From: a virus
Strand: one strand, 5' to 3'
Length of the DNA stretch: 22,519 bases
Virus record (IMG/VR): IMGVR_UViG_3300033153_005834
Location: 1-22,519 of that record
Part shown: one piece after another, positions 4,998 through 13,129 of the stretch
How positions within the stretch are numbered: position 1 is the first letter of the stretch
Layout: each line of letters opens with the position of its first letter
The notes under the pieces: generated by a model
Database searches by the model: none
What the model saw: only the letters and a program-made list of their open reading frames with translations
What the model was told of the DNA's origin: nothing
Made by a program: the position numbers and the translations under genes

Positions 4998-6041
4998 ATG
5001 AAAGTAAATAAATTGGAACTGGTGAATGTACTCAACTTAGTAAGACCGGCTCTTGCTAAGAAAGAAAACATCGAAATTATGACCCACTTCATCTTTACTG
5101 GTACAGATGTAGTAACCTATAATGACCGGGTTTGTATCCATCATCCGTATGAAGTTGAAACTCCATTCTCTGTCAAAGCTGATCTATTCTCAAAGATTGT
5201 AGGATCACTTGATGGTGAAGAAGTCGAAATGGAAATTGAGGGAAACACCCTGAAATTTAAAACAGAATTCTCGAAGGGTAAATTCTCAACCAATGTAAAT
5301 AATGAAGTCTCTGATAAAATCAAGTTACTGGCAGAGGAGTTCACAAAGTATGAATGGGATAAACTTCCTGCTGACTTTGGCTCTGCTATTCATCTCCTTC
5401 AGTTCTCTGCCGATAAGGACCGAACCCAGACAACTTCCTGTATCAAATTTGACGGAGAGAATGCTTTCTGTGGTCATGAGGCAAGAATAGCATGGTACAA
5501 ATTTGATGACTCACCGTTCAAAGACAAAAGTTTTCTTGTTGATGCCCAATCGATGCATGAATTAACTGACTTCTCAACTGTTGTGGACATCTGCATTACT
5601 GAAAAGTGGGTACATTTTGCAGATAAAAAGGATGTCATTTACAGTATTCGTAAAAAGGACGGTGACTTTCTTGATATCGAAAAGGTGTTTCTTCAGTTTA
5701 AAGGAACTACCTTACTATTCCCTGACACAATCAGAGAAGCCGTCGAATTTGCTTCTATAATGGTAAGTGATCAAAATATACAAGACAGAACAATCTTGCT
5801 GGACTTTCAACTTGATAAACTTATTATCAGTGGTGAGTATGAAGGGGGAATAGCAGGTGTTGAGAGAGAGTGTGAAAATCCAAATGAAGGAATGACTGAT
5901 CCAATAAAGTTGCGTATGAATCCTATGTTTCTTGGTGACATCACATCTAAAGGACTTGGTAGAGAAAAAGTATCCTATACAGATAGAGGTGTGATGTTTG
6001 AGATAGATAAATTTAAACATATACTTTCATTGGTGGGCTAA
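4998..6041 (+). CDS. DNA sliding clamp-like protein (beta-clamp/DnaN type)
   Basis: 347 residues with a very good RBS (AGGAGGGG). It has no enzyme motif and consists of alternating short beta strands and helices. The first domain reads like a DnaN repeat (FIFTGTDVVTYNDRVCIHHPYE, residues about 32-53, the TNDxxVxL-like segment), followed by FSVKADLFSKIV and EVEMEIEGNTLKFKT. Similar strand-helix patterns recur through the protein, and it ends in a short hydrophobic peptide (KHILSLVG), as many clamps do. The length fits a three-domain beta clamp. Its place directly before the polymerase and near a clamp loader supports a role as processivity ring. Similarity is by pattern, so a divergent clamp is likely but not proven. 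Confidence 0.66.
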   Translation: MKVNKLELVNVLNLVRPALAKKENIEIMTHFIFTGTDVVTYNDRVCIHHPYEVETPFSVKADLFSKIVGSLDGEEVEMEIEGNTLKFKTEFSKGKFSTNVNNEVSDKIKLLAEEFTKYEWDKLPADFGSAIHLLQFSADKDRTQTTSCIKFDGENAFCGHEARIAWYKFDDSPFKDKSFLVDAQSMHELTDFSTVVDICITEKWVHFADKKDVIYSIRKKDGDFLDIEKVFLQFKGTTLLFPDTIREAVEFASIMVSDQNIQDRTILLDFQLDKLIISGEYEGGIAGVERECENPNEGMTDPIKLRMNPMFLGDITSKGLGREKVSYTDRGVMFEIDKFKHILSLVG

Positions 6042-8668
6042 TGAGTTTATTCACAAAAGAAGAGGTAGCTAATACCCAAGTAGTGTATGATCTAAAAGAC
6101 GGAGGTCCGTTCTGTAACGAGTGTGGTATGTTTACTACCTCTCAATCTGCAAGACTCGCACCAACTGGACGGGGAAAAATGAAGTGTCTCATTATTGGTG
6201 AGGCATCAGGTCCAGATGAAGACTTACATGGTAAACAGTTTGTAGGAGAAGTTGGCAAGTTTCTAAGAAAGGAACTTGAAAAGTATGGATTAGATTTAGA
6301 TCGTGATTTCTGGAAAGTAAATGCTATTGGTTGTTTCCCAGGGTATGAAAAAACTGGGGGTAGTAAATCAATAAGATCACCTGAGAATATTGAGATCGAA
6401 CAATGCCGACCGATTGTAAATCAATACATAAAAGAACTTAACCCAGATTATATTATTGTAATGGGAGGATCAGCTTGTAGATCAGTATTTGGATCCTTCT
6501 TCTCCGAAGTACAAGTGTCAAGATGGAGACACACCTGTATACCAGATCGCAGATACAATGCATGGATAATTCCTATTTTTCATCCCTCTTATGCTCACCG
6601 TAATCTAAGCAATCAAAATATAATGTCACAGTACAGACGGGATTTACAGTTTGCTATATCCTGTTTGCAAAAGCCTTCTTTAAAGAATAAACCCGTAATA
6701 AATGATGAAAAGAATGTAGTAAAGCTTACGGAATTTAATGAGGTGATATCATTATTAGATGAAATCATTGCAGATCCTCCTGATGACTTATATCATGACC
6801 TTGAAACTACAGGTATAAAACCGTATAGACCAGGACATAAGATAGTATCTATCTCATTGTCGGAAGATGGGGAGACAGCTTATTCTTTTCCTCTTCAATA
6901 TAGAGATCATTGGACAAGCGATGAGTTGGAAGAAATAATAAATCGGTTAGATACTCTATTAACGGATGTCAACATCAAAAAGATGGCACACAACTTGAAG
7001 TATGAGGATGAGTGGGAAAAGATTATTCTTGGTATTCAAGTATTAGGATGGAATTGGGATTCATTAATGGCGGCTCACATCCTCGACAATAGACGAAGAT
7101 GGAGTAGCTTAAAGTTTCAAACGTATATCAACTTTGGTGTAGTCCCTTATGATTTAGATGTTAAGAGTTACATTAAAGGGTTTCCTTTTAATAGAATGGA
7201 AGAAGTACCTCTTCCGAAACTACTGCTGTATAATGGTTTAGATTCTTTATATGGTATGAGACTTTCATACAAACAAATGGATGAATTTTATGAATTATCT
7301 GAAAGAGGTTGGGATAACATTAACCTCGCTTATGACCTTTTTCAAGACGGCAGTCATGAGTTCTCATTCGTACAACAAAACGGTATACCATCTGATGAGG
7401 AGTATTACTACAAAGCCAAGAAGGAAGTAACCGAGTTAATCGATAAAGTAAAAGACCGCCTTGAAAATGGACCTGAAGCTAAAGCATTTAAAGAGTATAC
7501 TGGATATGAACTCCGAGTAAAAGCAAAGGAATTTTCAGCTAAAGACATAGCAATATTACTGAAAGAAGTACTTGGGTTTGACCTCCCAGAAACTAAGAAT
7601 AAGAATGTAAGTACTGATAAATCGGCACTTGAATTTATAGATCATCCTTTTGTTAGAGACCTGCAGAAGTGGAGGCAGTACAAAAAAATAAGCTCCACGT
7701 ATTTGAATCAGTTTATTAAAGCTACCTACGAAGACAGAATGCACCCAAGTTTTGATCTAATAGTACCTGTCAGTTATAGGTCATCAGCTTCAGAACCAAG
7801 CTTTCAGAACATACCAGTACGAGAAGAGGAGTCAAAGAAATATTGTCGAAGAGGAATCATGCCCCACAAGGGCTGGCAACTGTTGGATGCTGATTATAAA
7901 AGTATTGAAGTATCAATTGGTAACTGCTACCACAAAGATAAGAACATGACCACTTATCTTTTAGATGAATCTACAGATATGCATAGAGATACAACAATAG
8001 ATATCTGGGACTTACCTATTGATGAGGTAACAGAAGTACTTAGATTCAACTCTAAAAATGGATGGGTCTTCCCTCAATTCTATGGATCATACTATGGTAA
8101 TTGTGCTCCTGATCTCTGGCATCGTTGTATGAATTTAAAGACTAAATCTGGTATCATAATTAAAGACTGGATTAAAGATAGAAAAGGGATAGAAACCCTA
8201 TACGACTTCACAGAGCATTGTCGAGCAGTTGAAAATATATTCTGGAATGAAAGATTTCAAGGGTATGCTCAATGGAAAAAGGATATAAACAATTTCTATA
8301 TCAACCATGGATACGTTGAGACTTATCTTGGGTTTAGATATCAAGGTTACATGAATGAAAAAGAAATAGGCAACTACCCTATTCAAGGGACTGCATTTCA
8401 TGTGATGCTCTGGTCACTTATTCGTATAAACAGGACCATGCGAAAACGGAAGATGCTTACTAAAATAATAGGACAGGTACATGACTCCATCTTGTTTAAT
8501 TTATTCCCACCAGAGAAAGCAGAAGTCATATCACTTTTGAATGAAATTGGTACACAAAAAGTCCGTGAACGATTTGATTGGATAACAATACCATTGAAGA
8601 TCGATTTGGAAATAAGTCCAATCGATATGAGTTGGTATGATAAAGAAAAGCTAAAGCTTACGGCTTAA
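6041..8668 (+). CDS. Family A DNA polymerase with N-terminal uracil-DNA glycosylase-like Fe-S domain and 3'-5' exonuclease
   Basis: 875 residues in three parts. Residues about 20-210 match family 4/5 uracil-DNA glycosylases: Cys25 and Cys28 (CNEC), GEASGPDEDLHGKQFVG at 53-69, Cys98 (AIGCFPG) and Cys122 (EQCRP) as the four Fe-S ligands, and HPSYAHR near 181. Residues about 225-420 are a DnaQ-type proofreading exonuclease: HDLETTG (DxE), AHNLKYEDEW, and YNGLD (YxxxD). The rest is a Pol I-type polymerase: motif A DADYKSIEVS near 616, motif B R-x3-K then VFPQFYGS near 668-683 with one extra residue, and motif C GQVHDS near 810. The residue after the motif C Asp is Ser, not the usual Glu. No 5'-nuclease domain is present. 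It is probably the replicative polymerase. It starts at the clamp gene stop (TAATG). Confidence 0.93.
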   Translation: MSLFTKEEVANTQVVYDLKDGGPFCNECGMFTTSQSARLAPTGRGKMKCLIIGEASGPDEDLHGKQFVGEVGKFLRKELEKYGLDLDRDFWKVNAIGCFPGYEKTGGSKSIRSPENIEIEQCRPIVNQYIKELNPDYIIVMGGSACRSVFGSFFSEVQVSRWRHTCIPDRRYNAWIIPIFHPSYAHRNLSNQNIMSQYRRDLQFAISCLQKPSLKNKPVINDEKNVVKLTEFNEVISLLDEIIADPPDDLYHDLETTGIKPYRPGHKIVSISLSEDGETAYSFPLQYRDHWTSDELEEIINRLDTLLTDVNIKKMAHNLKYEDEWEKIILGIQVLGWNWDSLMAAHILDNRRRWSSLKFQTYINFGVVPYDLDVKSYIKGFPFNRMEEVPLPKLLLYNGLDSLYGMRLSYKQMDEFYELSERGWDNINLAYDLFQDGSHEFSFVQQNGIPSDEEYYYKAKKEVTELIDKVKDRLENGPEAKAFKEYTGYELRVKAKEFSAKDIAILLKEVLGFDLPETKNKNVSTDKSALEFIDHPFVRDLQKWRQYKKISSTYLNQFIKATYEDRMHPSFDLIVPVSYRSSASEPSFQNIPVREEESKKYCRRGIMPHKGWQLLDADYKSIEVSIGNCYHKDKNMTTYLLDESTDMHRDTTIDIWDLPIDEVTEVLRFNSKNGWVFPQFYGSYYGNCAPDLWHRCMNLKTKSGIIIKDWIKDRKGIETLYDFTEHCRAVENIFWNERFQGYAQWKKDINNFYINHGYVETYLGFRYQGYMNEKEIGNYPIQGTAFHVMLWSLIRINRTMRKRKMLTKIIGQVHDSILFNLFPPEKAEVISLLNEIGTQKVRERFDWITIPLKIDLEISPIDMSWYDKEKLKLTA

Positions 8669-8678
8669 GGAGGACAAA

Positions 8679-8933
8679 ATGACACATCCTATTAAAGGTA
8701 TGCAAAAAGAGCTTATGTCAATCGGACAAAAACTTGGTAACACAAAAAGACATCTTGACAATACAAAGATGGAACTTAGTAAGTATGTTCGTAAGTGTAA
8801 TGGACTGGTCACAAAGAATGTGGAACTCGAAAGAAGGATTGAGGACACCACTGAGATCATCAATACTTTTTGTGATGAATGTCCAATGCCAGATGAAATG
8901 TGTTATGAATGTCCTCTTAATGAATTGAAATAA
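8679..8933 (+). CDS. Small coiled-coil protein with C-terminal CxxC pair
   Basis: 84 residues with a strong RBS (AAGGAGG) 10 bp after the polymerase. Residues about 5-60 form an amphipathic helix rich in Lys, Glu and Leu, likely a coiled coil (KLGNTKRHLDNTKMELSK, then VELERRIEDTTE). The C-terminus carries two CxxC units, CDEC and CYEC, ten residues apart and acidic around them, a likely zinc-binding knuckle. I cannot assign a family. Between polymerase and clamp loader, it may be an adaptor for one of them (inference). Confidence 0.72.
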   Translation: MTHPIKGMQKELMSIGQKLGNTKRHLDNTKMELSKYVRKCNGLVTKNVELERRIEDTTEIINTFCDECPMPDEMCYECPLNELK

Positions 8934-8949
8934 TATGGAAGGAAAGTAA

Positions 8950-9894
8950 ATGCCATTACAAATTGAATATCGACCACAAGGTTTTGATGAGTTCTACGGC
9001 AATGAGGAACACATTGCATCCCTAAAATCAGTTCTTAACAGACAGAAAGGACCACCTCATTCTTTTCTATTCACAGGTCCTGCCGGCTCAGGTAAAACAA
9101 CACTTGCTTACATTCTCAAAAGTGTACTTGGCATAGCTGATGAGGACTTCTTTGAAATTAATGGGTCTGCGGCAAGAGGCATAAAAGAAATACGAACTCT
9201 ACTGGACAATTCAACTTACTTACCTATGATTGGTAACCATAAGATGTACTTCATTGATGAGTGTCATCAGGTAACACATGATGCACAAGAGGCATTGTTG
9301 AAACAGTTGGAGGACCCATACAAACATGTTTACTGGGTTCTGTGTACAACTGAGCCTGAGAAATTAAAGGATTCTTTCAGACGCAGACCATATAAATTCT
9401 TGTGCAAGCCATTTCAAATGGCAGAGATGACAACCCTGCTGGAAGATATCCTCTACTCCGAAGAAAAAGAGAACATCACCAAAGAAGTAATCGAAAAGAT
9501 TGTAGATGTTTCTAATGGTTCAGCTGGAGTAGCTTTAAATTTACTGGATACTATCATTGATATGGAAGATCCAGCTGCCGCTCTTGCCTGTATCTCAAAC
9601 CTTACCCATGATAAAAAAGCTGTAATAGATATCTCCAGAACTCTTTGTGATCCAAGAATAGGATACAAACAGAAGTGGCACAAAATCAAAAAGATACTAC
9701 CTAATCTTGAGGGCAATCCCGAGTCTGCTCGTAGAGCTATTCTTGAATACGTAGGGAAAGTTCACATTGGTGAGAGTGGTAACATGCAAACTCTTGAAAT
9801 GCTCGGAGTTTTAGAGAAAAGTATCATGTATTCTGGTCACCCCGGGTTAATAATGGCTTGTCATTTGTGCTGTTTAGCATGTAGAGAGGGTTAA
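8950..9894 (+). CDS. Clamp loader AAA+ ATPase (DnaX / RFC-small / gp44-like)
   Basis: 314 residues. The N-terminal IEYRPQGFDEFYGN segment is the YRPxxFxDxxG box of clamp loader ATPases. Walker A is GPAGSGKTT at 43-51, Walker B is YFIDE at 100-104 with His105 after Cys, sensor 1 is in WVLCTTEP (129-136), and an Arg-rich SFRRR at 142-146 takes the place of the SRC arginine-finger box. A helical lid and C-terminal domain follow (SNGSAGVALNLLD near 190-202 is the usual sensor 2 region). It loads the sliding clamp on primed DNA. No second clamp-loader subunit is obvious nearby, so it may act as a homo-oligomer or with a product encoded elsewhere. Confidence 0.92.
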   Translation: MPLQIEYRPQGFDEFYGNEEHIASLKSVLNRQKGPPHSFLFTGPAGSGKTTLAYILKSVLGIADEDFFEINGSAARGIKEIRTLLDNSTYLPMIGNHKMYFIDECHQVTHDAQEALLKQLEDPYKHVYWVLCTTEPEKLKDSFRRRPYKFLCKPFQMAEMTTLLEDILYSEEKENITKEVIEKIVDVSNGSAGVALNLLDTIIDMEDPAAALACISNLTHDKKAVIDISRTLCDPRIGYKQKWHKIKKILPNLEGNPESARRAILEYVGKVHIGESGNMQTLEMLGVLEKSIMYSGHPGLIMACHLCCLACREG

Positions 9895-9895
9895 T

Positions 9896-10423
9896 ATGTT
9901 AAAAGACCATGATTATAAAAAGGATAAATCAATTCAATTCAATCGATTGCATATCAATGCAAGAGAGCAAGCGTCTGTTTTTGGTGAATATGGAGAAGGG
10001 TCAGCTACAGCCGAACTCGAATCTGAGAATGCAGATGCGGCTGTTGAAGAAGAAAAGGCACAACGCTACCAAATTATAGCAGGTGCTCCTGCAGATTACG
10101 GGTTACAAAAAACAACTGAAACAGCCATTAACTCTGTGATATATACGGAGCAAGGGTACCTTGATAAATCAAAGAAAGCAAGACAGGCTAAATACACATC
10201 AAACAGGTTCAAACGAGCATTGAGGGCATTTGAACACCGTAAATCAATGATAGAAGTACTATCCAGATTGCATAGTTCGGGTTACTTTTCAGCACCTCGG
10301 ATAGAAGATGAAACAATACAAACTCTTGTTGACAAAGAGAACGATTCAGAGTATAGAAAGACTATAGATAACAAGGGGTTAGTAACCAAGTTGAAACAAC
10401 AACAACAAAACAAGGAGGAGTAA
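9896..10423 (+). CDS. Conserved-looking phage replication-module protein of unknown function
   Basis: 175 residues, starting 2 nt after the clamp loader stop. The middle reads IIAGAPADYGLQKTTETAI (residues about 60-78), then a long charged helix and AFEHRKSMIEVLSRLHSSGYFSAPR (about 111-135), ending in a QQQQNKEE tail. From memory, phage proteins with a YGL-K-TE segment followed by AFEHRK and LHxxGYF occur next to ssDNA-binding protein and recombinase genes, as here. A role as recombination or SSB accessory protein is possible, but no catalytic motif is seen. The gene ends one base before the SSB-like gene. Confidence 0.72.
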   Translation: MLKDHDYKKDKSIQFNRLHINAREQASVFGEYGEGSATAELESENADAAVEEEKAQRYQIIAGAPADYGLQKTTETAINSVIYTEQGYLDKSKKARQAKYTSNRFKRALRAFEHRKSMIEVLSRLHSSGYFSAPRIEDETIQTLVDKENDSEYRKTIDNKGLVTKLKQQQQNKEE

Positions 10424-10424
10424 G

Positions 10425-11567
10425 ATGTCAAGTTATTTGGACAAGATTAAAAAAGCAAGAGAGGACATGCAAGGACGTCAGCAGGAAGAACACTCACGAA
10501 AAGAGGAAACAGGCTTTCATTCTGGATCTGTTGTAATTGCAGATAGTTTGCCTGAGAAGATGGAGATATGGAAACCAGAAACCGGTGAACATGTCTTTGA
10601 TATCATTCCGTGGCTCGCTGGAAAGAAGCACCCTTATGAACAAGAGGACAAACTGTGTTGGGTATTGTGTCTGTGGATCTATCAAAATGTTGGAGCAATG
10701 AGAGATCAGTTTGTTAGCCCATCAATCATGTGGCGTAAACCTGATCCCGTTGCAGAATACATGGCTTCACGCCGTCTTCCAGAAGATGAATACAAAAAGA
10801 GGAAAGCAAAACACAGAGCCTTCTATCTTGTTTGGGTACATGATACACCTGAAGAAGAAAAGAAAGGTGTTCAACTTTGGGAGATTGCACACTGGTTTAT
10901 TGTGAATCAATTGAAGGAAGCATCTGAGATTCCGATGGAGGGTGGTGTCATTCCGTACATGGACCCAGAAGAAGGTAGCCAAATCTTTATCAAAAGCTAC
11001 GCTGATGGTTCATTTACTGATGGGGAAGGAAAGAAACGAGACAGTATCAAATACACCAACCCTAAGTTTGTAGAACGAAAATCCCCTATTCCCGATTCAA
11101 TACTTGAACAGGGATGTTCTATAGATAATCTTATTGATACCGATCCGTCATATGAAGTTATCTATAAATCATTCTATGGTGCCGATCATGACGGTGAGAG
11201 AAAAGTACTCACACCTGCTGGAGCTAAACCCGGTGCTCCTGATAAGAAAGAAAAAACAGGGGATGACACAGCCGGTGAAAAGAAAAAAGAAAAGATGAGT
11301 GCTGTTACTAATAAACCAGCTGTTCAAGTTGGTGAGAAAGAGTGTCCTCATGGGTTTACATTCGGTGCTGATCATGACAAGTTTCCTACTGAAGGTTGTG
11401 ATGGTTGTATCAAATGGGATCCTTGTAGTGATGAACTTGATGTTTTGAAAGCGGCTGAGGGTGAAGCCCCTCCTGTTGTACAAGAAGAAGCAGCACAGCT
11501 GGAGAAAAAAGAACCAGCACCTACAACAACTCGCCGTCGTATTCGTAAAAGAGCACCATTGAAATAA
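10425..11567 (+). CDS. Single-stranded DNA-binding protein, T4 gp32-like, with Cys-rich C-terminal segment
   Basis: 380 residues, RBS AAGGAGGAG. The N-terminus is a charged helix (residues 1-28), as in gp32-type proteins that polymerise on DNA. The core holds HVFDIIPWLAGKKHPYE (56-72), the phage SSB signature FDIIPxxAG, then FYLVWVHD and LWEIAHWFI. Unlike classic gp32, the cysteines here lie in a separate segment after a Lys/Gly/Pro linker: CPHGFTFGADHDKF (C307, H309), C325, C328 and C334. The last 15 residues are basic (TTTRRRIRKRAPLK), not the acidic tail that usually binds partner proteins. It coats ssDNA in replication and recombination and would work with the RecA-like protein downstream. 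Confidence 0.8.
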   Translation: MSSYLDKIKKAREDMQGRQQEEHSRKEETGFHSGSVVIADSLPEKMEIWKPETGEHVFDIIPWLAGKKHPYEQEDKLCWVLCLWIYQNVGAMRDQFVSPSIMWRKPDPVAEYMASRRLPEDEYKKRKAKHRAFYLVWVHDTPEEEKKGVQLWEIAHWFIVNQLKEASEIPMEGGVIPYMDPEEGSQIFIKSYADGSFTDGEGKKRDSIKYTNPKFVERKSPIPDSILEQGCSIDNLIDTDPSYEVIYKSFYGADHDGERKVLTPAGAKPGAPDKKEKTGDDTAGEKKKEKMSAVTNKPAVQVGEKECPHGFTFGADHDKFPTEGCDGCIKWDPCSDELDVLKAAEGEAPPVVQEEAAQLEKKEPAPTTTRRRIRKRAPLK

Positions 11568-11576
11568 GGGGTAGTT

Positions 11577-12626
11577 ATGAAAATCCGCAATGCTGAACCA
11601 GAAGGACCTGTTGTCGAAGTGGAAGGTGAATTAAAGTTCACCCCAAATGAAGGTAACTTTCAACTGATAGTATCAACTGGATGTACCATTCTTGATCTTG
11701 ACATCTCTGGATTAAGAACAGAATGTGGGGGTGTACCAAGTGGTATCTTAGCTGAAATATATGGACCTAATAGTATCGGTAAAACTGCGGTGCTGTCTGA
11801 GATAGGAGGTAGTATTCAAACTCGGGGTGGGGAAGTAAAGTTCCTCGACCCCGAGGGTCGTCTTGATAAAGAGTATGCTCGTATTTATGGTATGGTACTT
11901 CCTAAATCAAATTACTCTATGCCTATAACCGTAAAAGAAGTATTCACAGAAATCAAGAAATTCAATCCACCTAATAGAGAGATAGCAAATGGTATAATGA
12001 CCGACTCTCTTGCCGCATTGACAACTGACCTTGAACTTGAAACAGGTGATGCAATGGGAATGAAACGAGCCAAAGAATTCTCTGCTGGCTTACGCAAAAC
12101 TTGTGTTGGTATTCGTGAAAACAATTACATTATTGCTTGTTCAAATCAAATCAGACAGGGACAATTTGGTGAAGTAACACCTGGGGGAATGGGTATTTCT
12201 TTTTATGCATCACTTCGTATTAAATTGCATCCTACAAAAGGTGGCAGACTCATTAAAAAAGCCAACATTAAAGAAGATGCCCCGTACGAAATTCAAGGTG
12301 AATTTGAGAAAGACAGGGGGAACAAAGTTGGCTATGTAATAACAAAGAATTCTCTTGACGAACCCTGGCGAAAAGGGTTCTTCTATCTCATGCACAATTA
12401 TGGTATTGATGACATTAGAACCTGTCTTCAGTACAACAAAGAAGTAACCAACCATAGTAAATATGTATGCTGTCATAATGATAAAGAATATGTCGGACTT
12501 GATCATGCTACTAAATTCGTTGAAGATAATGGATCAGAAGAGACTGTCCGCAATCGTACTATAATGTTATGGAGACAAGTGCAGAAAGTATTGCAAGACC
12601 CACGTAAACCGAAAGTGAGAAGATAA
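11577..12626 (+). CDS. RecA/UvsX-like recombinase
   Basis: 349 residues. The RecA core shows STGCTILDLDISG (33-45), where RecA has STGSLSLDIALG, then GGVPSGILAEIYGPNSIGKTA with Walker A at 63-71 (Ser-Ile replacing the usual Ser-Ser). FLDPEGRLDKEYA follows, with Glu93 as the likely catalytic base. GIMTDSLAAL at 139-148 is Walker B. SNQIRQ and GGMGISFYASLRIKL (203-217) match the RecA NQIR and FYASVRLD segments. It would form filaments on ssDNA and drive strand exchange for recombination-dependent replication. It is followed directly by a RuvC-like gene (ATAATG overlap at 12626) and the Mre11/Rad50 set. Confidence 0.92.
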   Translation: MKIRNAEPEGPVVEVEGELKFTPNEGNFQLIVSTGCTILDLDISGLRTECGGVPSGILAEIYGPNSIGKTAVLSEIGGSIQTRGGEVKFLDPEGRLDKEYARIYGMVLPKSNYSMPITVKEVFTEIKKFNPPNREIANGIMTDSLAALTTDLELETGDAMGMKRAKEFSAGLRKTCVGIRENNYIIACSNQIRQGQFGEVTPGGMGISFYASLRIKLHPTKGGRLIKKANIKEDAPYEIQGEFEKDRGNKVGYVITKNSLDEPWRKGFFYLMHNYGIDDIRTCLQYNKEVTNHSKYVCCHNDKEYVGLDHATKFVEDNGSEETVRNRTIMLWRQVQKVLQDPRKPKVRR

Positions 12627-13129
12627 TGCATTTTATCGGAATTGATCCAAGCTTTACAGGCTTAGCAATTGTAAGTATTGATGAGAATGCGGACATCCTT
12701 GATCAGAATCTATTGTCAACAGATAGTAAAACTGAAGTGGAAGATAGGTTATTATATCTTGTTGAGACTACAATGGATCATATTCAAGATCAAAATTTGG
12801 TCTATCTACCAAACATGATTTATATGGAAGGTATAGCTTTCTCCCGTAAAAGTCAATATGCACATCAACTTGGTGCTTTACATTTTATGCTCCGTGTCTA
12901 TATGAAAGTAGCGAATCTTCCATATCAAATTAAAACACCACAGCAGTTAAAGAAGTTTGTAACAGGTAAAGGCAACTGCAAGAAAGACCTCATGCTGTTG
13001 AAAACATTCAAACGATGGGGGCTTGAATTTGAGGATGATAACTTGTGTGATGCATATGGATTAGCTCGTATGGCATTATATAATTATAAAAGTAGTGATA
13101 CTAAAATAGGTACAAGGATTAAACAATGA
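12626..13129 (+). CDS. ruvC: RuvC-like Holliday junction resolvase
   Basis: 167 residues, the typical RuvC size. IGIDPSFTGLA at 4-14 gives the first catalytic Asp (Asp7). YMEGIAFSRKS at 66-76 gives the catalytic Glu68. The C-terminal EFEDDNLCDAYGLARMA region near 134-150 gives the last two acids (Asp137/138 and Asp142). The fold is the RNase H-like resolvase that cuts four-way junctions in pairs, and a helix with basic residues (KGNCKKDLMLLKTF) fits DNA contact. It completes the recombination set after the RecA-like gene and overlaps the next gene by ATGA. Confidence 0.9.
   Translation: MHFIGIDPSFTGLAIVSIDENADILDQNLLSTDSKTEVEDRLLYLVETTMDHIQDQNLVYLPNMIYMEGIAFSRKSQYAHQLGALHFMLRVYMKVANLPYQIKTPQQLKKFVTGKGNCKKDLMLLKTFKRWGLEFEDDNLCDAYGLARMALYNYKSSDTKIGTRIKQ

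Noticed and set aside
10398-10412. CAACAACAA run as a repeat element
   Set aside because: It codes for the Gln run at the end of the 175-residue protein and has only about four units, so it is ordinary coding low complexity.
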